From positions 62,001-126,000 of the forward strand of contig JAHBVF010000006.1 of assembly GCA_019637685.1 (NCBI GenBank): DNA of 64,000 bases, given 5' to 3'. Both the position numbers and the translations under genes were made by a program. The stretch is from Caldilineaceae bacterium (lineage in GTDB: Bacteria > Chloroflexota > Anaerolineae > Caldilineales > Caldilineaceae). This document shows, one piece after another, positions 36,718-48,041 of this stretch (its first letter is position 1; every line of letters begins with the position of its first letter). The notes under the pieces were generated by a model. It was not told the origin of the DNA. It was given only the letters and a program-made list of their open reading frames with translations, and did no database searches.

Positions 36718-37355
36718 AATGTTACGTATCCCTCCGTCTCCTCTTGGATAACGGCCAGCAGGTGTGGCAAGGTGCGCATGAGTTTTGGCTGATTCGCACG
36801 ATCCATTAACTGACGCAATCGCTCACTGTCAATAATATCAAGATTCTGCAGCCGTAGCTCTCGAATATACGCTTCGTCATCGCTGTTTGGGGTAAGGTAG
36901 AGGAGGTCGAGCAGCGCTTTCTCTGGGGTGGCGATAAATGCCGATTGTGTCTGTGATACTTGCCGATAGCGAAATCCAAAAAAGAAATCTGTTTTGATAT
37001 GACGATACAGAAACCGGCCAAATTCGTTGCTCGACGTAAGGGGGCGACCCGTTGTCACACTGGTCACCGAAGCGACGTGTTCGGGAATAAGGCCATAATA
37101 GGACAAAGCGGACTGCAAGCTGATGTAGGACGGTCGCACCAGTCGATTGGCGACTACATATTGAAGCGGTTGCTCCCCAACATAAGGAAGCGGGAAGGCA
37201 TAAAGCCCCCGCCGCAGTTGCAGTAACTTTCCTGAGCGCACCCAATCTGATAATTGCCGCTGTGTTTGTTGCCGTGAAGAATAAAAGGGCAAAACCAGAC
37301 TGGTCTCAAAGATGCCAAGCGGACGTGTGTGTTGTGCAAATTCTTCAAAGTACAT
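36714..37355 (-). CDS. abiEi: AbiEi-family antitoxin
   Basis: Antitoxin and probable autorepressor of the AbiE pair, 213 residues. The N-terminal winged-helix part includes FYSSRQQTQRQLSDWVRSG followed by KLLQLRRGLYAFP, the usual AbiEi opening. The middle holds RPSYISLQSALSYYGLIPE and the later section ATPEKALLDLLYL, both conserved in the family. The downstream toxin gene overlaps by four bases. A palindrome-like ATTGT...ACAAT (37411-37428) with a TACAAT box lies in the upstream gap and may be promoter and operator. Low GC content suggests horizontal origin. Confidence 0.88.
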   Translation of the reverse strand: MYFEEFAQHTRPLGIFETSLVLPFYSSRQQTQRQLSDWVRSGKLLQLRRGLYAFPLPYVGEQPLQYVVANRLVRPSYISLQSALSYYGLIPEHVASVTSVTTGRPLTSSNEFGRFLYRHIKTDFFFGFRYRQVSQTQSAFIATPEKALLDLLYLTPNSDDEAYIRELRLQNLDIIDSERLRQLMDRANQPKLMRTLPHLLAVIQEETEGYVTL

Positions 37356-37410
37356 GGTTCGATTCTACTCGAGAACGTCATTTATTGCAACAAAAAACCA
37401 GAAGATACTC

Positions 37411-37428
37411 ATTGTACAGTGTGACAAT
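37411..37428 (-). promoter_or_regulatory. Possible promoter/operator of abiE
   Basis: ATTGTCACACTGTACAAT on the minus strand contains a TACAAT -10-like box and ATTGT/ACAAT arms. The -35 element is unclear. AbiEi proteins are known to repress their own promoters through inverted repeats. Confidence 0.3.
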
Positions 37429-37457
37429 GTTGTAAAAACACATCCGATCAGACACAA

Positions 37458-37513
37458 AACGAGCGGACCGGGTCAACCGCTGCATCCGCACCGATCCACC
37501 CAATCCGCTCGTT
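37458..37513 (-). terminator. Terminator hairpin of the sdh operon
   Basis: AACGAGCGGA pairs with TCCGCTCGTT behind the sdhB stop. A T-tract is weak. A relative of this hairpin exists at 35681-35737. Confidence 0.6.
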
Positions 37514-37546
37514 CCCCGTTCTATTGCTTTATCGCTCCACTCACTC

Positions 37547-38311
37547 TTACCGCTTCTGCGACGGCGTAACCCCCTTCAACGCGGCCTTCCACAGTTCCCC
37601 GTTCATCATGGCGATGAAGTCCAGGCTGATCTCCTTGGGACAGACGGCCCGGCACTCGCCCATATTGGTGCAGCCGCCAAAGCCCTCGTGATCCATCTGG
37701 TCCACCATATCCACCACCCGCTGGTAGCGTTCGGTCTGGCCCTGGGGCAGGTTCGCCAGATGGCCCACTTTGGCTGCGGTGAAGAGCATGGCCGAGGTGT
37801 TAGGACAGGCCGCCACACACGCGCCACAGCCGATACAGGCCGCGGCGTCCATCGCCGTATCCGCCTTTTCCTTGGAAATGGGGATGGCATTGCCGTCGGG
37901 CGCGCTGCCTGTGCTGACGCTCACATAGCCGCCGACATCGATAATGCGGTCAAAGGCCGAGCGGTTCACAATCAGGTCCTTCATCACCGGGAAGGCCCGT
38001 GCTCGCCAGGGTTCGATGGTAATCGTATCCCCCTCTTTGAAGTGGCGCATGTGGAGCTGGCATGTGGTGGTAGCGGCCTGCGGCCCGTGGGCGATGCCGT
38101 TGATCATCAGCCCGCACATCCCACAGATGCCCTCGCGACAGTCGTGGTCAAAGGCCACCGGCTCTTCGCCCTTGTGCAGGAGTTCCTCGTTGAGCACATC
38201 CAGCATTTCCAAAAAGGACGAATCCGGGCTGACGTCTGGCAGCGTATAGTCGGTCAATTTGCCCGTGGACTGGGGGCCGCTCTGTCGCCAGATGCGTAGG
38301 TTTAGCTTCAT
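37547..38311 (-). CDS. sdhB: Succinate dehydrogenase iron-sulfur subunit
   Basis: Carries electrons from SdhA flavin to the membrane quinone site. The 254-residue protein has the [2Fe-2S] ligands C58, C63, C66 and C84 ([11 protein letters not shown]...C), and the two C-terminal clusters in [12 protein letters not shown] (near 158) and [12 protein letters not shown] (near 220). The start at ATG 38311 has GGAG ten bases upstream; the frame is open eleven codons further but without support. It is the last gene of sdhCAB. Its 3' end is duplicated beyond the abiE genes. Sequence type matches the class B enzymes shared with Bacteroidota and related groups. Confidence 0.95.
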   Translation of the reverse strand: MKLNLRIWRQSGPQSTGKLTDYTLPDVSPDSSFLEMLDVLNEELLHKGEEPVAFDHDCREGICGMCGLMINGIAHGPQAATTTCQLHMRHFKEGDTITIEPWRARAFPVMKDLIVNRSAFDRIIDVGGYVSVSTGSAPDGNAIPISKEKADTAMDAAACIGCGACVAACPNTSAMLFTAAKVGHLANLPQGQTERYQRVVDMVDQMDHEGFGGCTNMGECRAVCPKEISLDFIAMMNGELWKAALKGVTPSQKR

Positions 38312-38560
38312 ATCGTAAATTCTCCCTAACTTGAAAATAGCCACTGATGAACACTGATAAACACGGATTTAATCTGCGTAATCTGTGTCTTCTGCGAAAT
38401 CTGCGTCCCTATTTTCATTGCTGGTTGTGCCCCATCGGGCATGTACACTAATTTGAAAATCAGACGCGGATGGCGCGGAAAGGGCGGATGGCCGCTGGAT
38501 AAATCTGCGCAATTCTGTTGTTTCTGCGAAATCCGCGTCCGTTTTTCATTCCCGGTTTGG
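38312..38560. repeat. sdhA-sdhB gap with dispersed repeats
   Basis: The 249-base gap holds AATCTGCGTAATCTGTG, CTGCGAAATCTGCGTCC and a second set CTGCGAAATCCGCGTCC with ACGCGGATGGCGCGG, all units of the dispersed repeat family seen elsewhere. Such a repeat block inside an operon is unusual; no gene is visible. Confidence 0.7.
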
Positions 38561-40498
38561 TTACTTGTAGCTGCGCTGGCTCAGACGGACATTCTCAAAG
38601 ACCAGCGGCTCTTTGTTCAGAATCGGTGCGCCGGGATCGCCCGTGCTTTCCCAGGCCGAGACATAGGCAAATTCGTCGTCCTTGCGCAGGGCCTCGCCTT
38701 CGGGGGTCTGGCTCTCCGTGCGGAAGTGCGCGCCACAGGACTCGGAACGGTCCAGCGCGTCCAGCGCCAGCAGTTCGCCCAACTCCAGAAAATCGGCCAC
38801 CCGGCCCGCCATCTCCAGGTTCTGGTTCAGGTCCGCGGCCGAGCCGGGAACCTTCAAATTCTGCCAGAATTCTTCACGCAAGGCAGGGATCAGTTCCAGG
38901 GCTTTTGTCAGACCCGCGGCATTACGCTCCATACCGCAATAGTCCCACATAATGTGGCCCAGTTCCCGGTGAAAGGAATCCGCGGAGCGGTTGCCGTTGA
39001 TGGAAAGCAACTTCTGCGTGCGTTCGCTGACTTCCTTGGCCGCGGCCCGAAAAGGCTCGTCGTCGATGCTCACTTTGTCCAGTTTGACCCCGGCCAGATA
39101 GTTGGGCAGGGTGTAGGGCAGCACAAAGTAGCCGTCGGCCAGCCCCTGCATCAGCGCACTGGCGCCCAGCCGGTTGGCCCCGTGATCCGAGAAGTTGGCC
39201 TCGCCAATCACAAAAAGGCCGGGGATGTTGCTCTGCAAATTGTAGTCCACCCACAGCCCACCCATTGTGTAGTGCAGGGCCGGGTAGATGCGCATGGGCC
39301 TGGAATAGGGGTCTTCGCCGGTGATGCGCTCGTACATATCAAAGAGATTGCCGTAGCGGTCTTTGATCACCTCGTGCCCTAGCCGGGCGGTGGCGTCGGA
39401 GAAGTCCAGAAAGACGCCGTTCTTCAGCGGGCCTACGCCGTGGCCTTCGTCTACGACGGTTTTGGCGTTGCGCGAGGCCACATCCCGGGGCACCAGATTG
39501 CCAAAGCTGGGGTATTTCTCTTCCAGATAGTAGTAGCGCTCGTCTTCGGGGATGTCCTTGGCCAGACGAGTATCACCCACCTTGCGGGGGACCCAAATGC
39601 GCCCGTCGTTGCGCAGGCTTTCGCTCATCAGCGTCAGTTTGGACTGATGCTCCCCCGACGGTGGAATACAGGTGGGGTGAATTTGGGTGAAGCAGGGGTT
39701 GGCAAAATAGGCCCCCCGTTTGTAGGCACGCCAGGCCGCGGTCACATTGCAGCCTTTGGCGTTGGTGGAAAGGTAGTAGAGATTGCTGTAGCCGCCTGTG
39801 CCCAACACCACCACATCTGCGGCGTGGCGCTGAATTTCGCCGGTCACCATATCCCGGGTAATGATGCCCCGTGCCTTGCCATCAACGATGACCAGATCGA
39901 GCATTTCGTTGCGGCTGTGGAGCTTGACTGTGCCCGCGTTGACCTGGCGCTCCAGCGCCTGATAGGCCCCCAGCAGCAATTGCTGGCCGGTCTGGCCCCG
40001 GGCGTAGAAAGTGCGGGAGACCTGCGCGCCGCCGAAAGAGCGGTTGTCCAGCATCCCGCCGTATTCCCGGGCAAAGGGCACGCCCTGGGCCACGCACTGG
40101 TCGATAATACTGTTGGCCACCTGGGCCAGCCGATAGACATTGGCTTCCCGGCTGCGATAGTCGCCGCCTTTGATAGTGTCGTAGAAGAGGCGGAAGACGC
40201 TGTCGCCGTCGTTGCGATAGTTCTTGGCCGCGTTGATTCCGCCCTGGGCCGCCACGCTGTGGGCGCGGCGCGCGCTGTCCTGATAGAAAAAGGCATCCAC
40301 GTGATAGCCCATCTCGCCCAGGCTGGCCGCGGCCGATGCACCGGCCAACCCCGTACCCACCATAATAATTTTGAGGCGTCGTCGATTGGCGGGTGCAAGC
40401 AGTTTCATATCAAAACGGTGCTGATCCCACTTTTCAGTCAGCGCACCGCCGGGGACGTTGCCGTCCAGCGTCTTGCCTATTTGTATTTTGTTTGCCAT
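38561..40498 (-). CDS. sdhA: Succinate dehydrogenase flavoprotein subunit
   Basis: Oxidises succinate to fumarate with covalently bound FAD. The 645-residue protein has the dinucleotide motif [18 protein letters not shown] (near 46), the flavin-attachment histidine in [16 protein letters not shown] (near 82), and the active-site segments [25 protein letters not shown] and [11 protein letters not shown] (near 420). The C-terminus is typical of class B (Bacillus/Bacteroidota-type) enzymes. CGGAGG lies six bases before ATG 40498. It lies 13 bases after sdhC. Confidence 0.96.
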   Translation of the reverse strand: MANKIQIGKTLDGNVPGGALTEKWDQHRFDMKLLAPANRRRLKIIMVGTGLAGASAAASLGEMGYHVDAFFYQDSARRAHSVAAQGGINAAKNYRNDGDSVFRLFYDTIKGGDYRSREANVYRLAQVANSIIDQCVAQGVPFAREYGGMLDNRSFGGAQVSRTFYARGQTGQQLLLGAYQALERQVNAGTVKLHSRNEMLDLVIVDGKARGIITRDMVTGEIQRHAADVVVLGTGGYSNLYYLSTNAKGCNVTAAWRAYKRGAYFANPCFTQIHPTCIPPSGEHQSKLTLMSESLRNDGRIWVPRKVGDTRLAKDIPEDERYYYLEEKYPSFGNLVPRDVASRNAKTVVDEGHGVGPLKNGVFLDFSDATARLGHEVIKDRYGNLFDMYERITGEDPYSRPMRIYPALHYTMGGLWVDYNLQSNIPGLFVIGEANFSDHGANRLGASALMQGLADGYFVLPYTLPNYLAGVKLDKVSIDDEPFRAAAKEVSERTQKLLSINGNRSADSFHRELGHIMWDYCGMERNAAGLTKALELIPALREEFWQNLKVPGSAADLNQNLEMAGRVADFLELGELLALDALDRSESCGAHFRTESQTPEGEALRKDDEFAYVSAWESTGDPGAPILNKEPLVFENVRLSQRSYK

Positions 40499-40511
40499 GC
40501 CGTGCCTCCGA

Positions 40512-41195
40512 TTACAGTGTGACGAAGCCAAACAGCACCGAAAGCGGCGCTGTGGCAAAGCCCAGGGGAATTAACAGCCCCAGAGCCAGGGCCAGACCGC
40601 GCAGGCTGCTGTCATATTTTTGATTGTTAAAGCCCAGTGTCTGGAACATACTCCAAGTGCCGTGATAGAGATGTAGACCCACAGCCACCAGCGCGATGAG
40701 GTACAGGATTACATTGAGGGGATTTTGGAAACCGATCACCAGATTGTGATAGGCGTTGCCAGGAATGAAGTCCGGGTGAATCGCACGCACGCCCCAGGTA
40801 AAGTGGGCCAGGTGATAGAGCAGGAAAAAGAAGATAGCCAGCCCGCCATAACGGATCGTAACCGCGGCATAGGAGGCGTGGATGTTCTTCTTCTGCGCGT
40901 ACTGCTCGGGCCGGGCTTTGCGCGCGGCCTGCGCCAGGCTCACCGCGGCCCACACATGGGACAGAACGGCCACAATCAGCACAATACGCGCCACCCAGAG
41001 CAGATGATAGGCGCTAAAAATCGGACTGCCGATATGGCGCAGCCCCTCGGAATACTCATTAAAATAGTCCGCCCCCTGAAAAACCTTCAGATTGCCATAC
41101 ATGTGGAAGGCGAGAAAGCCGACCCAGACCGCGCCGGTCACCGCCATAATCACTTTCTTCCCGATGGTGGATCGGGTAAGAGTCATCACTGCCAT
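40512..41195 (-). CDS. sdhC: Succinate dehydrogenase cytochrome b subunit, class B
   Basis: Single membrane anchor of the complex, 227 residues, with five transmembrane helices that bind two hemes b and menaquinone. Candidate heme histidines are in FHMYGNL (near 31), SAYHLLW (near 64), LSHVWA (near 79), [10 protein letters not shown] (near 126) and LHLYHGTWS (near 176). This one-subunit form matches the menaquinone-reducing class B enzymes. AAGGAG stands eight bases before the ATG. It is the first gene of the operon, behind a good promoter and an operator-like palindrome. Confidence 0.93.
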   Translation of the reverse strand: MAVMTLTRSTIGKKVIMAVTGAVWVGFLAFHMYGNLKVFQGADYFNEYSEGLRHIGSPIFSAYHLLWVARIVLIVAVLSHVWAAVSLAQAARKARPEQYAQKKNIHASYAAVTIRYGGLAIFFFLLYHLAHFTWGVRAIHPDFIPGNAYHNLVIGFQNPLNVILYLIALVAVGLHLYHGTWSMFQTLGFNNQKYDSSLRGLALALGLLIPLGFATAPLSVLFGFVTL

Positions 41196-41249
41196 ACACT
41201 ACGCTCCTTTTTGTGGGGCAAAGGAAAGTTCCGCCCGACGTTACCCGCA

Positions 41250-41270
41250 GGTCAGATTGACAATCCGACC
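41250..41270 (-). promoter_or_regulatory. Operator-like palindrome in front of sdhC
   Basis: GGTCAGATTG-A-CAATCCGACC is a 10+1+10 palindrome with one mismatch, placed just downstream of the -10 box where a repressor would block transcription start. Confidence 0.5.
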
Positions 41271-41275
41271 TCCTA

Positions 41276-41304
41276 TCAATACCCCTTTTTGGCAAAATGG
41301 TCAA
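41276..41304 (-). promoter_or_regulatory. Promoter of sdhCAB
   Basis: On the minus strand TTGACC (41304-41299) and TATTGA (41281-41276) are 17 bases apart, about 80 bases before the sdhC start. Confidence 0.6.
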
Positions 41305-41443
41305 GATTGGGCGGCCTTCATAGAGAAAGGGCAAGCGAAGGAGGAAAAGTACACACGCCTTGCGCGGGGCAGGGACCTGCGCGCTCGTGTCAGTGGCAAT
41401 CAATTCAGATCGGCCACATCAGCATCCGTTCTTCAGGGAAGCC

Positions 41444-44428
41444 TCATCGCTCACTGGCAAACCAGAGCCGCATAATGTGCAGGTCGTCCCAGTCCACAGT
41501 CTCGCCCAGCGCGTCGTAGACTGGACGCAGGAAGTCCGGGCCGTGCTCGGCAAAGGCGGCCAGAACCTGCTCTTGGACAGCCGCGTCCAGGTTGGATTCC
41601 CGACGAAAGTGGACGGGGTTGAGGGTGTGGCCGGCCTGGAGATATTTCCACAGATGGCCGATGACCGTGCGGCGGGCCACGCCGGTTTCCTGGGCAATCT
41701 GGGCGATAGAGTGGCCTTCGTCAAAAGCCGCGGCGATTTCGTGGGTACGACTGCCCGTGGATGCGGAGCCGCTGCTGCGCCGCGAGGAGGCAACTCCCGC
41801 CAGCCCGGTCGAGGCCGACTTGGGCTTCTCGGCCAAGTCGTTTTCCGCGCAATAGGTCTGGATGGCGGCAAGAAAGGCGTCCGCGTAGCGCTCCGCCTTG
41901 GCTTGGCCCACCCCGTGCATCTGCAAAAAGCTCTCCCGGCTGTGGGGGAAGAAGGCGGCCATCTCCATCAGCGAGCGGTCGCCGAAAACCATATACGGGG
42001 GCAGACCAGCCGCGTCGGCCAGCTCTCGGCGCAGGGCGCGCAGTTGTTGAAAGAGACCCGTGTCGTGCTCCACAGTTTCGGTGATGGCGGGCCCGGCCTG
42101 CTCCCTGGGCTGAAGTGCGCCCATCAATCTTTGCTCGCTGCGCAACACCGCCCACCCGCTGTCGGTCAGGCTAAGGCTCCCGTGGGTGATGTCCTGGTCC
42201 AGCAGCCCCTTTTGGATAAAGAGCCGGGCCAGATAGGACCACTCCTGCTTGGAAAACTCCGTGCCAATGTTGTAGGTGGAGAGTTTGTCGTGCTGGAATT
42301 GGAGCACCTTTTTGGCCCGCGACCCGCGCAGCACATCGATAATGTGGGCCATCCCAAAACGCTGTTTGGTGCGATAGACGCAGGAGAGAAACTTTTGGGC
42401 CGGGATGGTCAAATCCACCTGCGCCCGCTCCTCCGCGGTGCAATTGTCGCACATCGCGCAGCCGTCGTCATCCGGCCCGGCTATATACGTTTCGCCAAAA
42501 TAGCCAAGCAGCGGAACGCGGCGGCATTCGTCGGTCTCCCCAAAACCTATCATCGCACTCAAACGCACGTTGGCCCCCTGCTGCTCGGCGGGGGCCTGCT
42601 GTCCGATGAAGAAACGAATGGTGCGCAGGTCCGCATAGTTGAAGAGCAGCAGACAGTCCGCGCGCAGACTGTCGCGCCCGGCCCGGCCAATCTGCTGATA
42701 ATAGCTCTCCATATCCTTGGGCAGGCTGTAATGGATGATAAAGCGCACATCGGGCTTGTCAATGCCCATCCCAAAAGCGACGGTTGCCACCATCACCGAG
42801 ACCTGATCGCGCACAAAGGCCCGCTGGTTTTGGGCGCGGGTGTGGCTGTCCAGCCCCGCGTGGTAGGGGAGAGCGGATATCTCCCGCCGCTGCAACAGGG
42901 CGGCCAGACTGTCCACCTCTTTGCGGGTGGAACAGTAGACGATCCCCGACTGTTCTTTGTGATCTTCGATAAAGGAGAGCACCTGGCCTGGCCCGTCCTG
43001 CCGGGGCTGCACGCCCAGAAAGAGATTGGGGCGGTCAAAGCTGGCGAGAAAGGTATCGGATTCGCCAAAACCCAGGCTCTGTTTGATGTCGGACTGGACG
43101 CGCGGGGTGGCCGTGGCCGTGACAGCAATGCAGACCGCGGCGGGCAGACGGCGGCGCACATCGACAATCTGGCGATACTCCGGGCGGAAATCGTGGCCCC
43201 ACTGGGAGATGCAGTGGGCCTCATCGATAGTCAGACAATCCACCTGGCAGGCGTCCAGCAGCGCCAGGGTGGCGGGCAGGAGCAGTGTCTCGGGGGCCAC
43301 GTAGAGCAGTTTGACGCGGCCCTGGCGCACCTGCTCCACGACAAAATCGTATTCGTGATAGGCCAGGCTGCTGTTGAGATAGGCCGCGGCCACATCCGCA
43401 TCGCGCAGGGCTTCCACCTGATCCTGCATCAGAGAAATCAGAGGCGAGACAACTACTGTCAGCCCAGAGAAGATCAGGCCGGGAATCTGATAGCAGAGGG
43501 ACTTGCCGCTGCCTGTGGGCATAATCGCCAGGGTATCCCGACGGCCCAACACATTGCCCATTACCTCGGCCTGGAGAGGCCGAAAATCGTCGTAGCCGAA
43601 GACCTGCTTGAGCAGAGTACGGGCCGAGTCCAGGGTGGGGGGCAGGGAGACCGCGGGCGGTGGCGGGATCGAAGGCACGTCCCGGGGAGGGGCCGGTTCA
43701 GATTCCGCGGGCTGGGAATGTTCCCATTCATCAGAATAAAAGCTGTCCGTCGCACCGGGCAAAATCCAGCCGGAGAGCTGGACATAGCAGCGCAGTTCGC
43801 CTTCAGGCATCTCTGCGGGCATCTCATCGGGCCGCCACCAGTGGGCCAAAGAGACCCGCAGCAGCGTGCCCGCGGGAATCTCCTCCAGCGGCTCCTGAAA
43901 GCCAACAAAGGTGAGGGTGCGTCCGCCATCCTCCGTGGGGCCACCGCGGACGGTGGGATAGCGATAGTAAAGACGTTTGGAACCTGCTTCCCGGCGCAAG
44001 GGCTGATCTGGCACCCAAAAAGTAGTGCTGTACTCCGGCACGCCCGTGCGCTCGGCGATATAGAGTGCGCCCTTCTTTGTTGTCTGGAGCAGCCCGTCGT
44101 ACAGAGCCTCTATGCCGCCGGTCTGGGGCGAAAGATGATAGTGGACAAAGGAAAAGAGATCGTCGATGGGAGCCAGTCGCCGCTTCTCCAGGACGGTGAT
44201 ATCCTCACTGTGGGGCAGAGCGCGCTCGTCGCTGGGCTGCCAGACGATCTCCCACACGTCGCCCACCTCGTATTCCATATTGGGATTGGAGTCGCTATCG
44301 GGGTTTGGATGCAATAGACGCACGCTGCGACCGGTAAAAGTGAGAGCGTCCACACCGACCCCGCCGCCTTGACGGGTCTTGGCGACGATCACAACTTTCA
44401 TCGATTGGGTGCTGTTTTGGGTACTCAT
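41444..44428 (-). CDS. recQ: RecQ DNA helicase with unusual N-terminal domain
   Basis: ATP-dependent 3'-5' DNA helicase for recombination and repair, 994 residues, against about 600-700 in ordinary RecQ. The helicase core begins near residue 270 with FRPLQAEVM, Walker A PTGSGKSLCYQ (near 305), DEAHCISQWGHDFRP (near 400), and motif VI QQIGRAGRDS. The zinc site (ECRR...CAMCDNC, near 637-663), winged helix, HRDC domain (near 815-870) and a C-terminal HTH_40-type domain (near 895-945) follow. The first 265 residues are extra: VVIVAKTRQGGGVGVDAL and two beta-rich halves that resemble the dual OB-fold domain, ending in a Pro-rich linker. I begin at ATG 44428; a GTG at 44440 is less likely. Confidence 0.92.
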   Translation of the reverse strand: MSTQNSTQSMKVVIVAKTRQGGGVGVDALTFTGRSVRLLHPNPDSDSNPNMEYEVGDVWEIVWQPSDERALPHSEDITVLEKRRLAPIDDLFSFVHYHLSPQTGGIEALYDGLLQTTKKGALYIAERTGVPEYSTTFWVPDQPLRREAGSKRLYYRYPTVRGGPTEDGGRTLTFVGFQEPLEEIPAGTLLRVSLAHWWRPDEMPAEMPEGELRCYVQLSGWILPGATDSFYSDEWEHSQPAESEPAPPRDVPSIPPPPAVSLPPTLDSARTLLKQVFGYDDFRPLQAEVMGNVLGRRDTLAIMPTGSGKSLCYQIPGLIFSGLTVVVSPLISLMQDQVEALRDADVAAAYLNSSLAYHEYDFVVEQVRQGRVKLLYVAPETLLLPATLALLDACQVDCLTIDEAHCISQWGHDFRPEYRQIVDVRRRLPAAVCIAVTATATPRVQSDIKQSLGFGESDTFLASFDRPNLFLGVQPRQDGPGQVLSFIEDHKEQSGIVYCSTRKEVDSLAALLQRREISALPYHAGLDSHTRAQNQRAFVRDQVSVMVATVAFGMGIDKPDVRFIIHYSLPKDMESYYQQIGRAGRDSLRADCLLLFNYADLRTIRFFIGQQAPAEQQGANVRLSAMIGFGETDECRRVPLLGYFGETYIAGPDDDGCAMCDNCTAEERAQVDLTIPAQKFLSCVYRTKQRFGMAHIIDVLRGSRAKKVLQFQHDKLSTYNIGTEFSKQEWSYLARLFIQKGLLDQDITHGSLSLTDSGWAVLRSEQRLMGALQPREQAGPAITETVEHDTGLFQQLRALRRELADAAGLPPYMVFGDRSLMEMAAFFPHSRESFLQMHGVGQAKAERYADAFLAAIQTYCAENDLAEKPKSASTGLAGVASSRRSSGSASTGSRTHEIAAAFDEGHSIAQIAQETGVARRTVIGHLWKYLQAGHTLNPVHFRRESNLDAAVQEQVLAAFAEHGPDFLRPVYDALGETVDWDDLHIMRLWFASER

Positions 44429-44497
44429 AGCAGAAGGCACTCCACATCTCTACAAAAGTTCTCCATGCAGCGGGTTGCGCCACTGGGGACGAAATTT

Positions 44498-44562
44498 TGT
44501 ATACACGGATCGGAAGAAACACAGATTCTATTAATCCGTGTTCTCTTTTATCCGTGTATACA
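44498..44562. repeat. Inverted repeat with dispersed-repeat core
   Basis: TGTATACACGGAT (44498-44510) pairs with ATCCGTGTATACA (44550-44562); inside, ACACAGATT faces AATCCGTGT. The rest of the 290-base gap 44429-44717 shows nothing recognisable. Confidence 0.7.
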
Positions 44563-44717
44563 GGCCTTTTTCAGGGCAGCGCGAGGGCTTTGACCTGGAC
44601 GGAAGGCGTGCGTAGGGATGAGTATACATCCCAGAATCAGGTGATCAAAAGTTCCGAGGAGGAGAAGTCCCAGAATTGGGGCGGAATAGGACCGCCGGTT
44701 TCCAACCGGCGTGCGTT

Positions 44718-46556
44718 CTACGCATCCAACAGGTACAGCCGCCCCTGCCAGGGAGAGAGGGAAAAATGGTGCCATTCGCGCTCGATCTGCTCCGTCCGGT
44801 CGCTGACCACTTCCCGCCAGCGCCCCCCGGCAGGAAAGTCAAGAGAAGTCTGCCGGGTTTCGCCGCCAAAGTTCAGCGCGACGAGGGCCACATTGTCATT
44901 CCCGCCCCAGCGCCGGTAGCGAACGATATTGGTTTGGGCAAAATCATCGGCGAAGAATTTGATGTGCTCCCCGCGCAGGGCCGGGCTGGCGCGGCGGGCG
45001 TGGACCAGCCGCCGCACAGACTCCCAGTGGCGGCGATGGGGCGGTTCTCCCAGTTTCGTCCAGTCGAGGGGGAGAAAATCGACGGTGCGGGGCGTGTCTT
45101 CGCCAAACTCCTGGCCCGCGTAGAGCATAGGCACACCCGGCGCGCTCAAAAGGGCAATCAGGCCCAGCAGCGCTTTGTCCAGGGCCACGTCCAGCCATTC
45201 GTAGCCCTTCGGTTTGGTGATATAGCGCCGGGCGTAGTAGAGAATTTCATGCACCGGGCGCACTTCGTCGTGGCTGGCGATATAGTTGATCACCTGCTCG
45301 GCCCGGCCAAACCCCTGCGCCTGATAGCCGCCAATCCCCCGCCAGATGTCCTTCTTCTCCCACTGCCAGCCTTGCTTGAGTACAATCTCCAGCGTGTGAT
45401 GAAACTCGCCGTTCCAGACCGCGTCCATCTCCGTTTCAGCCACCAGTTTGGCCGCGGTTTTGTCCGGGTGGGTCCCATCCAGTGGCCAATACTCGCCGAT
45501 GAGCAGCACATCCGGCTTGGCCTGGCGCGCGGCCCAACAGACAGCCGCGATGCCGTGATAGGGGTTGAAACTGGGCTGCATTGGGTCGCGGCTGTTGTAG
45601 TCCACGCCGCCCACCCAATCGAAGCGGAAACCGTCGATGTGATACTCCCGCAGCCAGTAGCCCATCATCGACTGGAAGTAGCGTGTGGTCTCCGGGACAA
45701 AGTGATCCCAGTCCACCCCGCCCCACATATTCACAGCCGGGGGTGTGTGATGAAAGAAAGGATTGAGATCATCCAATTTTTCGCCCTCTGGCCCGTAGAG
45801 CGGCGGGTATATCTGGTAATAGGGGTGGTCGCCCCAGGCGTGATTGAGGACCACATCCAGAATCACCGCCAGCCCCCGTTGGTGGCAAGCGTCCACCAGC
45901 CGCCTGCAATCCTCCGGTGTGCCGTAGACCTGGGCGGGCGCGAAGTAGAAGACCGGATTGTAGCCCCAACTGGACTGGCCGGGGAACTGCTGAATGGGCA
46001 TCAATTCGACGGCGTTGACGCCCAGATCGACCAGATAATCCAGTTTGGACTCCACACCGCGGAAAGTGCCATAGGCCGGACGGTTGTCCTGCCAGCCGCC
46101 GGTGAAATCGCGCACGCCCAGCTCGTAGATGATCAGGTCGGCCAGGCGCGGCGTGCGCCACCCGGCATCCGTCCAGGGGAAGGATTGGCGGTGGCGCAGG
46201 GTCTCCTCGTCTGTCAGCCAGGCCCAGGGGCCGGTTTCTTCCCAGCGAATTTCCGTGGCGTAAGGGTCGGCCACCCAGGCGTGGGACTGGTCATCCACCG
46301 CCACATAGAAGCCGTAGCGGCCAGGACCGGGGTGGGGGAGGGTCGTCCACCAGAAACCAGCACCGTTGGTGACCATCAGGTTGGCCCGACTGTTCCAATT
46401 GTTGAAATCCCCCACCAGACTGACAAATGGCTTGAAGGGCGCGTACATCACAAAGGTGACAGTGCCGGGCGCGATCAGGTCCAGGTACACGCCGCCGTGC
46501 AGGGGCGCGGGAAGGGGGCGGGTGGCGAGGGAGGGGCCGAGGATAGTGGAGTTCAC
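44718..46556 (-). CDS. GH13-family alpha-amylase / branching-enzyme-like protein
   Basis: A 612-residue glycoside hydrolase family 13 enzyme with an N-terminal CBM48-like beta domain (about residues 25-110, with [10 protein letters not shown]), a catalytic barrel and a C-terminal beta domain. The conserved residues are the nucleophile Asp in IDGFRFDWV (near 304), acid/base Glu in LLIGEYWP (near 357) and the third Asp in IASHDEVRP (near 420); [12 protein letters not shown] is region I. Domain order suits glycogen branching enzymes, trehalohydrolases or debranching enzymes; the linkage acted on is not decided. The GTG start at 46556 lacks a clear ribosome site and might be elsewhere. It stands alone, without glg neighbours. 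Confidence 0.88.
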   Translation of the reverse strand: MNSTILGPSLATRPLPAPLHGGVYLDLIAPGTVTFVMYAPFKPFVSLVGDFNNWNSRANLMVTNGAGFWWTTLPHPGPGRYGFYVAVDDQSHAWVADPYATEIRWEETGPWAWLTDEETLRHRQSFPWTDAGWRTPRLADLIIYELGVRDFTGGWQDNRPAYGTFRGVESKLDYLVDLGVNAVELMPIQQFPGQSSWGYNPVFYFAPAQVYGTPEDCRRLVDACHQRGLAVILDVVLNHAWGDHPYYQIYPPLYGPEGEKLDDLNPFFHHTPPAVNMWGGVDWDHFVPETTRYFQSMMGYWLREYHIDGFRFDWVGGVDYNSRDPMQPSFNPYHGIAAVCWAARQAKPDVLLIGEYWPLDGTHPDKTAAKLVAETEMDAVWNGEFHHTLEIVLKQGWQWEKKDIWRGIGGYQAQGFGRAEQVINYIASHDEVRPVHEILYYARRYITKPKGYEWLDVALDKALLGLIALLSAPGVPMLYAGQEFGEDTPRTVDFLPLDWTKLGEPPHRRHWESVRRLVHARRASPALRGEHIKFFADDFAQTNIVRYRRWGGNDNVALVALNFGGETRQTSLDFPAGGRWREVVSDRTEQIEREWHHFSLSPWQGRLYLLDA

Positions 46557-46591
46557 AGGTTTGTTAGCGCCATTGCTTTTGTGGAAGAAAA

Positions 46592-46633
46592 CGTGAAACG
46601 TGAGATAGTTCGAGCGATCTCACGTTTCACGTT
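46592..46633. repeat. Perfect inverted repeat, hairpin family A
   Basis: ACGTGAAACGTGAGAT (46592-46607) and ATCTCACGTTTCACGT (46618-46633) are exact complements. Third copy of the family seen at 1873 and 7228. Confidence 0.85.
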
Positions 46634-46644
46634 TCACGTCTCCG

Positions 46645-46695
46645 TAACGCAAATTGTTAGTTTGCGCCGGATCGTCCGCAAGCTGTCAGCTTGCG

Positions 46696-46700
<5 letters not shown>
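46645..46700. repeat. Composite hairpin at the icd 3' end
   Basis: GTAACGCAA (46645-46653) pairs with TTGCGTTAC (46692-46700), with smaller inner hairpins (CGCAAGCTG/CAGCTTGCG). It overlaps the icd stop codon. Confidence 0.65.
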
Positions 46701-47946
<1,246 letters not shown>

Positions 47947-48041
47947 TGGGTTTGCCTCCGCAAAAAGTTATGTGTAGCCGATTGTATATCTAAACGTATC
48001 GCGTATTTCGTGGCATATATTTTGCTACTTTGCAATACGCA

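Noticed and set aside
35677-37677. Insertion sequence carrying abiE
   Set aside because: There is no transposase and no terminal inverted repeat; the boundary repeat is gene sequence from sdhB.
41360-44317. Plus-strand ORF of 985 codons opposite recQ
   Set aside because: RecQ motifs on the other strand are complete; this is an antisense shadow despite its length.
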